Under the pieces are notes generated by a model. It was not told the origin of the DNA, did no database searches, and saw only the letters and a program-made list of their open reading frames with translations. A program made the position numbers and the translations under genes. From Tachypleus tridentatus (lineage: Eukaryota > Arthropoda > Merostomata > Xiphosura > Limulidae), in NCBI RefSeq assembly GCF_004210375.1, contig NC_134825.1, positions 67,695,558-67,759,557 of the forward strand: a stretch of DNA of 64,000 bases. The letters are read 5' to 3'. Shown here piece after piece: positions 49,213 to 60,286 of the stretch; within the stretch, counting starts at the first letter, position 1, and every line of letters starts with the position of its first letter.

Positions 49213-49349
49213 CTTAGAACATCCTGGTGTGAAAGCACCTGGTACAGCAAACAACACTCAGATTTTTTTTCCAGCAAAAGTTCTGCTATGTTGACTTTGT
49301 TGTCAGGGGTGTTTTCACATAAGCAGATGCTTGGTAATTTATCCCCCAC
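49213..49349 (-). CDS. Prdx5-like exon with peroxidatic cysteine and frame break
   Basis: Starts after the acceptor TTTTCAAAAG with VGDKLPS and runs to GAELLLEKKS-type sequence; it then continues one frame over as VLFAVPGAFTPGCSK. In that second frame the codon just before VLF is TGA, so the break lies in the ten or so bases after the A8 run. One extra G in TCTGAGTG would make the family's KKSGVLF. Donor AAG followed by GTCAAC. Confidence 0.88.
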
Positions 49350-49891
49350 CTTTTGAAAACAATGTTAAGATTCAGATGTTATGAGCTTCTATGGACCATT
49401 AAGGTTGTTTATATTGTTTGATTTTAAATTACCCAAAAAAGTTAACATGCATTATTTTTTATGGAATGTTATTACCAGTAGGCTTTATATACTCAAATTT
49501 GACAGTGAAAATACAGTGTAAAATACAAATTGTGCAGTCAATTTAGCAGTGTTATAGAGCCAACCTTGGATATACCAACAATATGGGATTAGTCACACCA
49601 TACAAGGCTGAACATGTTTTGCATGGAACAAGACTAGATGAACAACAAATTAGTCACAACCATAATGGAACAAGTTAGAAAAAAAAAACACTAAAACAAA
49701 GGAGTATGACAAGATGGGGAACTTGTTTATAGATATATTGATATTTTTCTTGTAATTGTGTTAGCAGGGAATGGCAACTTGTCCATTTACTTGGCTTACT
49801 TTCTCACTTTAGCACAGTAGACATGGTAGCTTGCAGTATATTATAAAATGCTGATTTAGCACCACTTGCTTGATGATTTATGCAAACGAGT

Positions 49892-50163
49892 TAGGCCTGG
49901 CATGGCCAAGCGCGTAAGGCGTGCGACTCGTAATCCGAGGGTCGCGCCCGCGTCGCGCTAAACATGCTCGCCCTCCCAGCCGTGGGGGTGTATAATGTTA
50001 CGGTCAATCCCACTATTCGTTGGTAAAAGAGTAGCCCAAGAGTTGGCGGTGGGTGGTGATGACTAGCTGCCTTCCCTCTAGTCTTACACTGCTAAATTAG
50101 GGACGGCTAGCACAGATAGCCCTCGAGTAGCTTTGTGCGAAATTCCAAAAACAAACAAACAAA
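49892..50163 (+). mobile_element. tRNA-derived SINE with 10-bp target duplication
   Basis: The head GGCCTGGCATGGCCAAGCGC carries a Pol III A box (TGGCCAAGCGCG). The anticodon-arm region ACTCGTAATC would give a CGT (threonine) anticodon, and the B-box area is degraded. The body GAGTAGCCCAAGAGTTGGCG continues to CTAAATTAGGGACGGC and a CAAACAAACAAA tail. It is flanked by GCAAACGAGT at 49882-49891 and again at 50164-50173, a clear target-site duplication. It lies about 550 bp upstream of the first certain Prdx5 exon. Confidence 0.92.
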
Positions 50164-50173
50164 GCAAACGAGT

Positions 50174-52423
50174 CATGTGATAGTATTTGACCGGGGATCT
50201 TTTAGGTTTGATCATTTGTATAAGACATTAGGTGTAAAACTTAGTATTGTTTGGCCTAAATGTGATCAGAAGGACAAGTATATGATTTTCTAATAAATTT
50301 ATTATTGCAACCACAAATGGCAGTAACCAATAAAAGTTTTAACACTGCATGAGAAGTGGAATGTGTTTGTGGACAAGTCCATGGCCATTTACTAAAATTA
50401 TTGTATAACTCTCATGCAGTCAACTCTCGTCATTGGATATGTCTCACTTTAGATTTTCACATAATTATTGAAGTTCCAAGTAAAAATAAATACTGTTTAA
50501 GTAGTTTTAAAAATTATACTTGCATTAATGAAGGTATATTCATTGTAGATTCATAATAACAAAAACTACTCTACAATGTGTTTACTTCAAACTTTATAAA
50601 GTTTTTAAAAAAAAGTATGTATATATATATACATTGTTTATTTATGATACAGCTTCTTCTGATACAAGTTTTTTATTTTAATAAAAGCCTACAAACCTGA
50701 TTGATAAAACTAAATTTGTAGGTCATGTAAATATATTCTTGCCAATGAATGATGGCAGACATTTGCAGTTCATTCACATTCTTTAATGCAAGTAAGGAAC
50801 ATTAGTCACAAACAGTTACCAAACACATAATAAAAAAGAAACTGATGATTTGTTAGAACAATCCTGAGATATCATTGAATAAGTCTCAAACAGGAAGAAG
50901 CATTACAAAAGTTCAACTCATTTTGAGTTGTGAACCACCTACAACAGTGTCTGCCATTAAGTTACATAGCTTTTTAAAACAATGGTACTCTATCTACAGT
51001 TTTAAATCTATGTAGCATTTATGTAGACCTCTTTGTTAGGTTTGAAAAGAAATAATCAACTAATATTAAAATATTAATCACATAAAATTCTCCCAAAAAA
51101 CTAGTGGCTTTCTTCTGTACTCCATACAATTCCGTTTATTTGCTCCTTCCAAACATAATAAACACCATTTTGTATTTGGGAAATCTCAGCTAGTAAAGGT
51201 TTGTTGCTTGTTAGTAATGTTTGTGGAATCGTAACGTCTATGAAAGTATGTAACTTCATCTTTCTCTTATTATTACTACTACTTAATTTGTTTAAACAAC
51301 CAATACTACTTGAAAGTTTTCTTAAGAAGCAGAAGGTATAGCACATCACTTCTTTTTTCATGATCTAATCTTGTAATTCAGGTTCTTAAAACACTTACCT
51401 CCTAAATAATAAAAATCCTTACACTGAGAATGAACGAATCTATTATATACTCTACGTAATTGTATATTCTAGTAACATAAGATCAAGGACAAATGCCAAG
51501 CCAAACAGCTGGAGAGTTATAGTAGATTTATGACAAGCACGTATTAAAGAGAACTACTTCTAATTAAGATGTGCATAACAAACAGTATCCTAGTCCTTGC
51601 ATTCTTTTATGCAGTGGTCAAAAACAACAAAAATTTAGACTTGGTATTAGATAATATATTCGTGAGTACGCTATATTAACTGCAACATTGCCTGTCACTC
51701 ACAGATTTTAAACGTGCGTTCTCTTATTTCATTGTTTCCAGAATATAGCAGAAAGAAACTGAAGGACTTTATTCTACTAAACCCCCGAATAATATTGCAA
51801 ACTTCATCAAAAGCACTCCTTGCCCTTAATTTATTGACAAAGTACTGTTCTTATAGATAAACTTTCCATCCTTAGAATCATCCTAGTACCAATACTATTA
51901 CTAGTTGTAATGTTGTTATTAATTACTATTAAATATAAATACTAATCAGAATATTATATTAGGAATTAAGATCAAGCATAAGATTTCAAATTTAACTTTC
52001 ATAATCTATTTATATATGCTAGTAACGGAAAGTAGTGACAACTAGTTTACAATCGTTGCCGTAGTTACTGCACGATCACCCAAATTAATTGTTAATTAAT
52101 CAATCTTTTAATTGCAATTATTAACACTGCATACTAAGTAATGTTTACTCCTACATTGTAGAATACCATGCACAGTTTTGATATTTTTACCTAAGAAAAT
52201 ATAGACTTTTATTAGTAAGAATGGTATTTTGGATTGGTAATATTACTGTCAATTCCACTTTTTGGCAGTAAAAATATGCAAATAAAAATCCAAATAAATA
52301 TAATCTTTATCGGCATTTTCTTCACGTACAATGTATCAATACCAACTAAACCTTAATATATACGTGAATATATTTTTTTTACCAACTAAATCCGGATTAT
52401 AAATACTACAAAACTGCAGTTAC
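50174..52423. other. AT-rich sequence upstream of Prdx5, no coding exon recognised
   Basis: Contains only short chance frames; the longest (86 codons on the - strand at 51361-51101) has no recognisable features. A good donor-like sequence on the - strand (GAG followed by GTAAGT near 51400) could mark an untranslated exon. From about 51.5 kb rightward CpG becomes more frequent. Confidence 0.4.
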
Positions 52424-52446
52424 CTTATCTTATATAACATCTGCAT
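52424..52446 (-). CDS. Doubtful first exon of the Prdx5-like gene
   Basis: Read on the - strand, ATGCAGATGTTATATAAG, then ATAAG, ends at a good donor (AAG followed by GTAACT). It would give MQMLYKI before the family's KVGD. The 23-base length leaves the wrong phase for the next exon by one base. The upstream 60 bases (52447-52510) are locally GC-rich with CpGs, as might be expected near a promoter. This is a suggestion only; no mitochondrial targeting sequence was found. Confidence 0.25.
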
Positions 52447-52908
52447 TATGCAACCAAATTGCCTTTTGCCGGTTCCAGTGCAATAGCGCCCCCTGTTACA
52501 CAATCTTAAGAAGGAAGCAATAACGATATAAGGAAGTACTTCCTTTAAAATCTTTAACACCACTTATGAGTCAGAAAATTCAAATCTCAAACACACTTTT
52601 CAGTTCTGAGTAAGTAATTACTTATGATATAGTGAATTATATTATTTCGACATGATTTCAAAATTTTACTCGGAATATTCTGGTAGTCAAAAAAAGGCCG
52701 AGATCACAAAATTTCTTTATTTACTGATAACGAAAAATCCTTCTGAATATACACCTAAAGTTATACAGATTGTTGAATAGCGTATATATATCAATATGTA
52801 CATATATTGTAGACACCTTCAGCCTAAACATTACAAAACGAGGAGGAAGGCTCGTAGTTATTAAATCTGCAGGAATAGCTGAATATAAACTTAAGATCTT
52901 TTGTATCG
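52447..52908. other. Intergenic sequence, no gene seen
   Basis: AT-rich with scattered CpGs. Nothing is recognised apart from the GC-richer patch at 52447-52510. Confidence 0.4.
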
Positions 52909-53012
52909 TCTCCTAGTGTATCAGCGAGGATTTGTAAGCTTATAACGCTAAATATCGGGTATAGATAATCGTATTGGGTACAGTATAAATAGCCCACAGG
53001 CTTCTACACATA
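52909..53012 (+). mobile_element. Degenerate short SINE copy
   Basis: Shares the order of landmarks of the short SINE family in this region: CAGCGAGGATTTGTAAG, TTATAACGCTAAATATCGGG, a decayed B box, then AAATAGCCCAC. Strongly diverged, without a clear tail. Confidence 0.5.
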
Positions 53013-53633
53013 ACGTTTCAAAGAGAGTTCTAATTGGTGAGATCAAAACCAATATATATTGTGCAACACACGATGAGCATGCTAATGCTATGGGAGTCTG
53101 AAGACATGCTTCCCAGAAAACTTGTGAAAATATCTGCTATGAGGTTCAATCTAGAAGTAATACTGAACGAAGCATGGCTTAAATAATTGCATAGCTGTTA
53201 ACGTAAAATCCACAAACATCCAATGAAAAGTCGCCAAGATTTAAATTAGTGTAAATATGTAGGTTTTATTATAGTAAAGTACTGTACTGTCTACATGCAG
53301 AGTTATTAATTGTTCAGTTACATCACTGTTTTATACATATCTGTACAACAATAACATATATGTTATTTCAATCACAGATTGTGAACTAATGAAATCATAT
53401 ATTAACATGCTCTGCTCTTCTGGAATGTTTCTCCATGAATGACTTGCATACAATATAATTGTTGATGGTAGCGATAAAATAATTATGTATTAATGCTGTA
53501 GCACTCAGTCATTTTTCGGTTTGTGTACACCTCGTAATTATTCAACCGGTGGAGCAGATGCTGAACATTCATATGAATATAAACTTCGTGAAAATGTGGC
53601 ACATTAGTAACATTTGTCAATGACTAACTCATG

Positions 53634-53705
53634 TAAGTCTGCGGATTTACAACGTTAAAGTAGGGGCTCGATTCCATCGGTGGAGACAGCAGAGAGCGCG
53701 ATGTG
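53634..53705 (+). mobile_element. Short SINE fragment
   Basis: Reads GTCTGCGGATTTACAACGTT, then GGGGCTCGATTCCATC (B box) and GGTGGAGACAGCAGA. Same family as the copies at 61183 and 61537, truncated at its 3' end. Confidence 0.65.
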
Positions 53706-53757
53706 AGAGATGCAATGAAAAAAGCACCCACCCACACACTAACTCATTACATACTTT

Positions 53758-54035
53758 GGGTTTGTTTTTTTTTAATTTCGCGCAAAGATACACCGCGGGC
53801 TACCTGTCCTAGCCCTCTCTAATTTAGCAGTGTAACACTAGAGGGAAGGCAGCTAGTCATCACCACCCACCGCTAACTCTTGGGATACTCTTTTACTAAC
53901 GAATAATGGGATTGAACGTTACATTATAATGTCTCCACGGCTAAAAGAGCGAGCATGTTTGGTGTGATGGGGATTCGAACCTGCAACCCTCGGCGTATGA
54001 GTCGAGTGCCTTAACCACCTAGCCATGCCGGGCCC
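53758..54035 (-). mobile_element. tRNA-derived SINE, reverse orientation
   Basis: The - strand reads GGCCCGGCATGGCTAGGTGG (A box), TTAAGGCACTCGACTCATAC and GGTTCGAATCCCC (intact B box), then the same body as the element at 49892 and a tail against T9 at 53765. It is the best-preserved Pol III promoter of the three copies here. I find no clear target duplication. Confidence 0.92.
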
Positions 54036-54095
54036 ATGACGTGCTAACATTAATATTAGGAAGTGACGCTGCACCTCCTCACTCCTGTGTGTGTG

Positions 54096-54146
54096 CGTGG
54101 CCCATTGTGTAGTTTTGGTGATTGATTAATAACAAACAAACAAAAC
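54096..54146 (+). mobile_element. Short SINE tail fragment
   Basis: GGCCCATTGTGTAGTTTTGG followed by TTAATAACAAACAAACAAA is the 3' end of the short SINE family. Confidence 0.55.
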
Positions 54147-54172
54147 CTTTTGTATTCCAATACCCCCCAACG

Positions 54173-54288
54173 TCAGAGCGGTATCTCTGCGAACTTACAA
54201 CGCTAGAAACAGGGTTTCGATACCAGTGGTGGGGCAGAAAACTGATGGTCCATTGCGTAGCTTTGTGCCTAACTTAAAAAAAAACAAG
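54173..54288 (+). mobile_element. Short SINE copy
   Basis: CAGAGCGGTATCTCTGCGAA, CTTACAACGCTAGAAAC, the B box GGGTTTCGATACCAG, TGGTGGGGCAG, then TTGCGTAGCTTTGTGCC and an A-rich tail. Complete or nearly so. Confidence 0.8.
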
Positions 54289-55737
54289 TATTACAATAAC
54301 TCATCAAACAGATATCTGTAACAATTAACACATAACAGAAAATACGTTTATTTTTTATTAAAAGAAGGCAAACATCAAGTTTTAAAAATATACATTTTCA
54401 TATAAATATATTATGTGTACTCAAAAAATAAATGAACTAGGAACCTCCATTTCACGTCTAAAATAATATGTACAAGAAAGAGTAATGTGTGTATTTTCCT
54501 TTGAAGTAATTTCTATAATGTTTCAAAACTTTTAAAATAATATCTTAAACGACTAGGAAACCTGTAGTGAATGATCGGCTCTACAAGCACATAAAGTGTT
54601 TGTTGTTTTTTATGTATGCTAATAGGGTTATATAAGAAACTCGATAATTGAAAAATAAATTATAAATACAGTTGAAAATATTATTATTAGTATAGTTTGC
54701 TTGTGACATTAAACGCATTGCCAGTTTTATCTATACTGAAGATGGCGACGTATTACGGAATTATTTAATCAGTTGGTGAGTTGGACCAATATTTGGCAAA
54801 TGATCTTTGATTATATTAAGTGTAAGGTAATACATTTGTGTTATTATAACACAAATTATTATGTGATATCACATGCTTAACATAGATTGGAACACAATCA
54901 AAAACACGAGTGAAAAAAAATAGATCTTAGAACAGTGATTGATAAGTCATTTAAGCTATCGAGGCATCATGCTCTTGCTAGTAGCAATTCTAATAGAATT
55001 TTATGGTATATTTAGAAACATGTGTATTATATGTCAGAAGAGGTAAGTTAGGCCTGGGTTTGAATTCTGTGTACAGTTTTAGCATCCTTATCTATTAATA
55101 AAAGGATACTGACTTACGAGAGTTAGTAGGATAATTCTAGAAATCAAAGGATATCTTAAGGGGTTAGAATTAAGATCTTATAACTTGTTTTCCCTGGAGA
55201 AAAGTAGGATAATAGATAGTGCTATTGAATATTACAAAATTACTCAGTGTAAGAATATGATAAAGACCTCTCATTTTAAAGACAATATATAGAGGGGCCT
55301 AAGTTTAATATTTAAAAAAAAAATACTAGATTTCAGTAAAAAGTGTTATTTGTTAGTAGGGCAACTAGGTTATGAAATTAGTTGCAGTAGGTCAGACTGG
55401 CACTTTACAAGAGTTTGGAAAGGGGTATCACTAATTTTCAGAAGACTAAAGAGTGGATTTAAAGTTTATATTTTGTCAAAATATAGCGAGTAATGACAAC
55501 CTTGAAGGACCAAATACTCCATTGTTTGTTGTTCATAGGTTATTTTACTTTAAGATGATCTGTATATTGCACAATGTTTTCGTTTTGTTTTTTGGTATGG
55601 ATGGAACGTAATGATTTTAATGACCAACTTGTACAACATGCTGCTCATATTTCAAATAGGTGTATATGGTTAATCATTCGAGGAATTTATTTTCGTGCTT
55701 GTTTGAACTGTTTAACTTAAAACCGAGTGGACAAAGA
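54289..55737. other. Intergenic sequence, no gene seen
   Basis: AT-rich, without recognisable coding or repeat structure. The 55030-55480 part (AATTAAGATCTTATAACTTG, TAGTAGGGCAACTAGG) has the flavour of decayed retrotransposon or pseudogene DNA but gives no assignable motif. Confidence 0.35.
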
Positions 55738-55786
55738 CAGCACAGATAGTCTATCATGTAGCTTTGTGATTATTAACGAACGAACG
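55738..55786 (+). mobile_element. Short SINE tail fragment
   Basis: CAGCACAGATAGTCTATCAT and GTAGCTTTGTGATTATTAACG match the 3' half of the short SINE family. Confidence 0.55.
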
Positions 55787-55975
55787 TTATTGCAGAGCAA
55801 TTCCTAAGATAAGTTCGATTTAAAGTGACGTTAAAATCGACGAATCCGTTATGGTTTCAAGAAAAGTCCTTGGGATGCAAAGAGAAAAAAAAATCTCACG
55901 TTTATGATAACGAAAGCACATTGTCAGTCATATCAAATTATCAATGTAATAAGCCTACTTGACTTACTTTTTTGA

Positions 55976-56032
55976 TGGACTCAGCAGTTAGCCCGATGTG
56001 GCTTTGCTATAGGAAAACACACACATACACAC
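55976..56032 (+). mobile_element. Fragment of a related SINE (AGCCCGATGTGGCTTTG type)
   Basis: GACTCAGCAGTTAGCCCGAT, GTGGCTTTGCTATAGG and AAAACACACACA form the characteristic 3' end of a sister SINE family with a CA-rich tail. Confidence 0.6.
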
Positions 56033-57096
56033 TTGCTCTTTGTTGTAATACAAACTTTTCTGCTATCAAATTCTCTCTCAAGCCCTGTCTATGCTTGTTG
56101 AGAAACTGAAGTCTGCGCAGGGTTTTTAATTAAAAGGACTGTTGTAGACTTGTAACAGTGTAATAAAATTTAAAATATTTCAGTTTCGGAAAAAATATTT
56201 TAAAATTAGGGGCTAGGTTACCTGGTTTTTTGATTTTGAAATCTGGTTACCATACCCAGAAACAACCGATGATAGTTAATTTGTGAAGTTGAAATTCCGA
56301 TGGTAAGAGCTGAGTGATATAAAACTATGATGCCTAATTAATGGCGACAGTTTTACATGTGCTTTGTATATTTCAACTTTTATAATCATCCATGTGTTAT
56401 GTCCTTACAAATCTTTTGGAACTTTTCTTCCTTTCATAATTAATTTTCTTTACTAGAAATAGCTTTAAAATATTTCGGTTGATTCATAAACTGTCTACAC
56501 GCATTATAATTATATACTTTTATCGATAATTATTTTAGTTGTATGTTCATGAAAACTTCATGAAAACTGTGTGATTCCACATTCGGAGGGAGGAGCTAAA
56601 TTTTAGTCTTTTTTTTTTTTTTTCTATGGGGCACTTCTTATTAGAACGTTCAATAACAGAAACACGTTTCTGTATTTTGGTCGGTAACTATGTTTTACTA
56701 AGTTCCAAATAATAATGTTTTCTGTATTCATTACTTTGTACAAGTACAAAGTGTTTTAGCCATTCAAACTTTACTTTAGTTTCCCATTCTTCGAATTGAT
56801 GAATATCGAGAACTAACCGAAATGTTGATTTTTTTTCCTAACAATGTGGAGCATTCTCATGCGATATATAATAAATATCTTATTAATGGAACATGTGCTG
56901 TTTTAACGTTTTTTGTTGTTTTTTTGCTTTTGCATCTCCTCCATGGTATTACAAACAAAGTGTTCTAGTAACTGTTTTAATGTTTTTGTACCTCGTAATG
57001 GTATCCTTTTCACTTCTTTTCTTACATTCTTTTTTCAGGTCTATAAATCTACTTGCTGTAATGAATATATGTTGAATATCTTGTAGTTAATTTTGT
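56033..57096. other. Intergenic sequence, no gene seen
   Basis: AT-rich with a T15-like run near 56611. Short open frames here are hydrophobic by composition and not supported. Confidence 0.35.
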
Positions 57097-57210
57097 ATTT
57101 GTTTGTTTTTTGTTAAGCACAAAGCTCCACAATATCTGTGATTTGCCCAACAGAAGAATCGATACCCTATGTTTACCGTTATAAGCCCTCTGACTTATCT
57201 GACGCCCGGA
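57097..57210 (-). mobile_element. Short SINE copy, reverse orientation
   Basis: The - strand reads CGTCAGATAAGTCAGAGGGC, TTATAACGGTAAACATAGGG, TATCGATTCTTCTGTTGGGC, ACAGATATTGTGGAGCTTTG and a tail AACAAAAAACAAACAAA. Confidence 0.75.
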
Positions 57211-59353
57211 ATGAGATAGGGGGTTAAAGTGAAAACAAAATGATATTAAGCCTAACTGGCTTTAGGCAACCAACCAAAGCTTTATATAGTAATTTTAATA
57301 GCGGTCCAATTCCGTCTGTAATTTATCTAGTCATTTGTAACAACTTCAAATATATTTTCAACTACACTATTAGTATCTCTCTTTACCGTATGTTAAAACA
57401 GAAGGAAAAGTGTCTCACAGTAACTGGACTAGTGTTTGTGTTTTTGTCTAAAAGAAACGAAAAAGTTTGCTTTTTTTCTCTTTCGCATACTTTTAAAATA
57501 CTCAGAAAAGGAAAGTACATTTTGATAACTTATTTTCCTTTACCACTTTCAATAATACTTTCGTTATTCATATCGTAAATCATCATTATTTTATTGACAA
57601 ATTTATTCAGTTAATTAATACTGCCTTATTTTTATGTTTGAGAATTGTTTATTTTGGATTGCAAAAAACAAAATAAATGCAGTACGGCAAAACTCGGTAT
57701 CATGAAGTGTTTTACTACTTTAAATATATTCAAAGCAAACCTTTATCAGATCTTTAGCTTCTTTGTCTGTAACTTAACAACTCACATTGCCATAAAATCA
57801 CGAATAATGTGTGTTGTGCAATTGAAGATGTATCTTCAAGTAAAAACATTCTTAAGGCTGAATCAAATATTTTTTTAAGTCCATCCTCTTAAATTAATGC
57901 AAAACTGACCGGATCAATACATAAGTAAAATCAATTTCAACCTTGTTTGCCACAGAATGGCACGATGGATAGAAATGCTGAAACAAGAGTGTGTAACACA
58001 GGTAGAAAATATGACATACTGATGATGTGTTTGAATAATTTTAGTTATTTGTAAGATATATATATTCTTTCTAGTTGTGCTGTTGAACAAACTAATGCAT
58101 AATAATCAACGGGAGAATTACACTAGATAGATCTTTTAAACACATTCCAAGGATATAGAAAAACTTGAGAGACATGATCATTTGCAAAGGAAAACATGTC
58201 AATTCCTAAATGTAACCACGAAGTGATATATTTTTATCAGTTTGTCATATTTACTAATTACTTCTTTTGTTAGAAAAATATCCCTTGATTAGTCTCTGGA
58301 TTTAGGAATATGCTTAATAACTTGGTATTAGTGTATGATAAAAAGTGTACAAACTTTAAACGTCTAGTGCTAAAGAAAACTGCTCACAAATTTGCGTTGA
58401 AAAACTGATCTAGGCGGGTGAGAGACAAGAAGTTGATTAGCTGTGAATTTAGTGTGGTTACAATTTCGAAACTGTCATGCTTTTATACAATTTCGCCAAC
58501 GTTTGACTATAAAAAGTTGTGAAACGTTGATGAAACAACTTCTTTGTTAAATATACGAGGAACAAAATCTATTTATTGATATACTAATAAAGAATCACAA
58601 CCTACAACAAATATTTCAAGGAAATACCCCAAAAAAATGACGAAAGTTGTTACCTACGAAAAAGGAAGTTACTTGTCGGCGTCTGCTGTAGACTTCGAAA
58701 CTGTGCGAAAACGATACTATGAAGTGATATGTCTGAAATGTCTCGCACTTTTATTCCATTTTTTAATGACTCATTTGATACTTATTATTATTACGTCGAT
58801 TTTATCCATTTTTTTTTTACCACTGATGGATAATATCTAATGTATTTTTGTTTTAACTGTAGTGATGACAGTACAGAAAGTATAACGCTACTTAGTGCTG
58901 AAGCGTTGTTATCAACTTTTATACAAAATGTGGCACGTGACAACGCTCTGCCAATCAACTGTGTTATTGGGTATACGGCAAAAACAAATCTAAGGGACGT
59001 TTAAATAATTTAAATTAACCATTTATGTAGCTAAATACTTTTCTCATATTAATCAATACTTTCGAGAAATATAGACAAGTGACACTATTTTCGTTTAAAA
59101 TTCCGATTATGCGATACCAAAGAACTATAATAAGCAATACATATTTGACGCGTTACCTACATTTACAAATATGCCCGGTGCGGGTCAAAGTTTATAATAT
59201 CCAATCGGTTTACGAAGTTTACAAGGTCGTTTTCGTACGCCTGTAGATTCGGAGTTCCAGTCAATTCACTGCCAACTTGTCAAGCTTCAGTAGGGGATAA
59301 ACAATGACAGTTTAACTGTATGTGTAAAGTTACTTAATTTTGAAGTTGTCGAA
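57211..59353. other. Intergenic to presumed promoter-proximal sequence
   Basis: No exon is recognised with confidence. CpG is comparatively frequent, especially from 58900, just upstream of the presumed first exon at 59354. A 67-codon open frame at 58637-58840 is described among the findings. Confidence 0.4.
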
Positions 59354-59680
59354 ATGCACTGTTCAATCAAGCATAGAACTTTAAAATTATTTTCGCAACT
59401 TTTATCAGATAAGCGACGAAAGACTTCGCTGTCTACCACTGGTTCAGAACAATCTACTGCATATCAAAAATTCCAAGAAACTACAAAACACAAGAAACGT
59501 TCACTAAAATCGTACCTTGGTTTTGGAAAGCTCCACAAACAGAAATCTGTTGATTTCGAAGACACGGGATGCCTTATTGGAGAAACAAGCCCACCATATA
59601 CAAAAGACGGAAATGAATTTAAGAATTTTTCGAAACTAAATGATACAGGCAAGAGTAATAACAAGCCTGTCAAGAAAAAG
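59354..59680 (+). CDS. Probable first coding exon of an unidentified gene (109 aa)
   Basis: An open frame begins with ATG at 59354 (MHCSIKHRTLKLFSQLL) and stays free of stops for 109 codons to AAG followed by GTATGT, a strong donor, at 59680/59681. The encoded part is hydrophilic and basic, with Ser/Thr-rich stretches (RRKTSLSTTGSEQST, KKRSLKSYLGFGKLHKQK) and a Lys-rich end (NNKPVKKK). Past the donor the composition turns into an intron-like hydrophobic reading. It looks like the disordered N-terminus of a signalling or cytoskeletal protein, but I do not recognise the family. No downstream exon was found within the window, so the gene would continue past 64000. Basic RxxS-like sites are visible; their use is unknown. 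Confidence 0.55.
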
Positions 59681-60030
59681 GTATGTTTTCATTTTCTCGT
59701 CTTAGTTATACTTTCTCTATATAAGATTTATTTAGTAATTTTGAAAGGTGAAAAGAAACTGTGTTAAATTGTTTAAATATGCATCACGAAGGAAGCGCCA
59801 ATGATGTAATACTACGAAATAGTTTTCTAACCGAAAATAATTATGCATAACTGAGTATTGTTACCTAAAACTGTCACACACTTTTATTTCCACGAGTAAC
59901 AAAGTTCTAGACTGATCCCATCTTCAAGTTTACCATGTAGTTGGCAATAGTATCAATAACAGTTAAAACAACAACATCTAATTACGCTGAAAAAGTAAAG
60001 AAAACAATTAAGTAGTTCGACCAATAAAAA
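59681..60030 (+). other. Start of the presumed intron after the 59354 exon
   Basis: Follows the GTATGT donor; AT-rich, no features recognised before the SINE at 60031. Confidence 0.4.
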
Positions 60031-60286
60031 AGGCCCGACATGGCCAGGTGGTTAAGGTGCTCGACTCGTAATCTGAGAGCCGCGTGGTTGAATCCCCGTC
60101 GCTCCAAACATGCAGCTGTAGGAGCGTTACAATGTGACGGTCAATCCCACTATTCGTTGGTAAAAGAGTAGCCCAAGAGTTGGCGGTGATGACTAGCTGC
60201 CTTCCCTCTAGTCTTAAACTGTTAAATTAGGGACGGCTAGCGCAGATAGCCCTCGTGTACCTTTGCGCGAAACTCAAAAAACAAAC
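60031..60286 (+). mobile_element. tRNA-derived SINE
   Basis: GGCCCGACATGGCCAGGTGG (A box), TTAAGGTGCTCGACTCGTAA, GTGGTTGAATCCCCGTCG (B box) and the same body as the element at 49892, with an internal deletion around GGCGGTGATGACTAG. It ends in CAAAAAACAAACC. If the exon at 59354 is real, this lies in its intron. Confidence 0.92.

Larger units (their letters stand above)
46241..49349 (-). pseudogene. Peroxiredoxin-5 gene with two frame breaks (pseudogene or assembly errors)
   Basis: Atypical 2-Cys thiol peroxidase that reduces hydrogen peroxide, alkyl hydroperoxides and peroxynitrite. Five - strand exons are clear: 49349-49213 (VGDKLPSICLCENTPDNKVN to GAFTPGCSK), 48920-48805 (THLPDYVEKFEK to KNHQTDNK), 47819-47781 (VRMLADPAAEFTK), 47086-47031 (AVEMEVDLSGPLGNIRSK) and 46346-46241 (RYSMVIENGIVKHLNV to the stop). 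The peroxidatic Cys (TPGCSK) and the resolving Cys (GTGLTCSL) are both present. All junctions are GT..AG with matching phases. However, the first two exons each change frame once (near 49257-49262 and 48879-48885); their lengths of 137 and 116 are each one base short of the phase needed. Either the copy is decaying or the assembly has lost bases. The length without an N-terminal extension, about 155 aa, fits the non-mitochondrial form. The initiating exon is uncertain. Confidence 0.88.

Noticed and set aside
49892-49965. Functional tRNA gene
   Set aside because: The head is tRNA-like, but the arms do not form a proper cloverleaf and the sequence continues into a SINE body and tail with a target duplication.
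51101-51361. 86-codon - strand open frame considered as a Prdx5 leader exon
   Set aside because: No similarity to a peroxiredoxin N-terminus, no mitochondrial targeting character that leads into VGD, and no suitable donor in phase.
59464-59673. 69-codon - strand open frame
   Set aside because: Antisense shadow of the + strand exon at 59354-59680.
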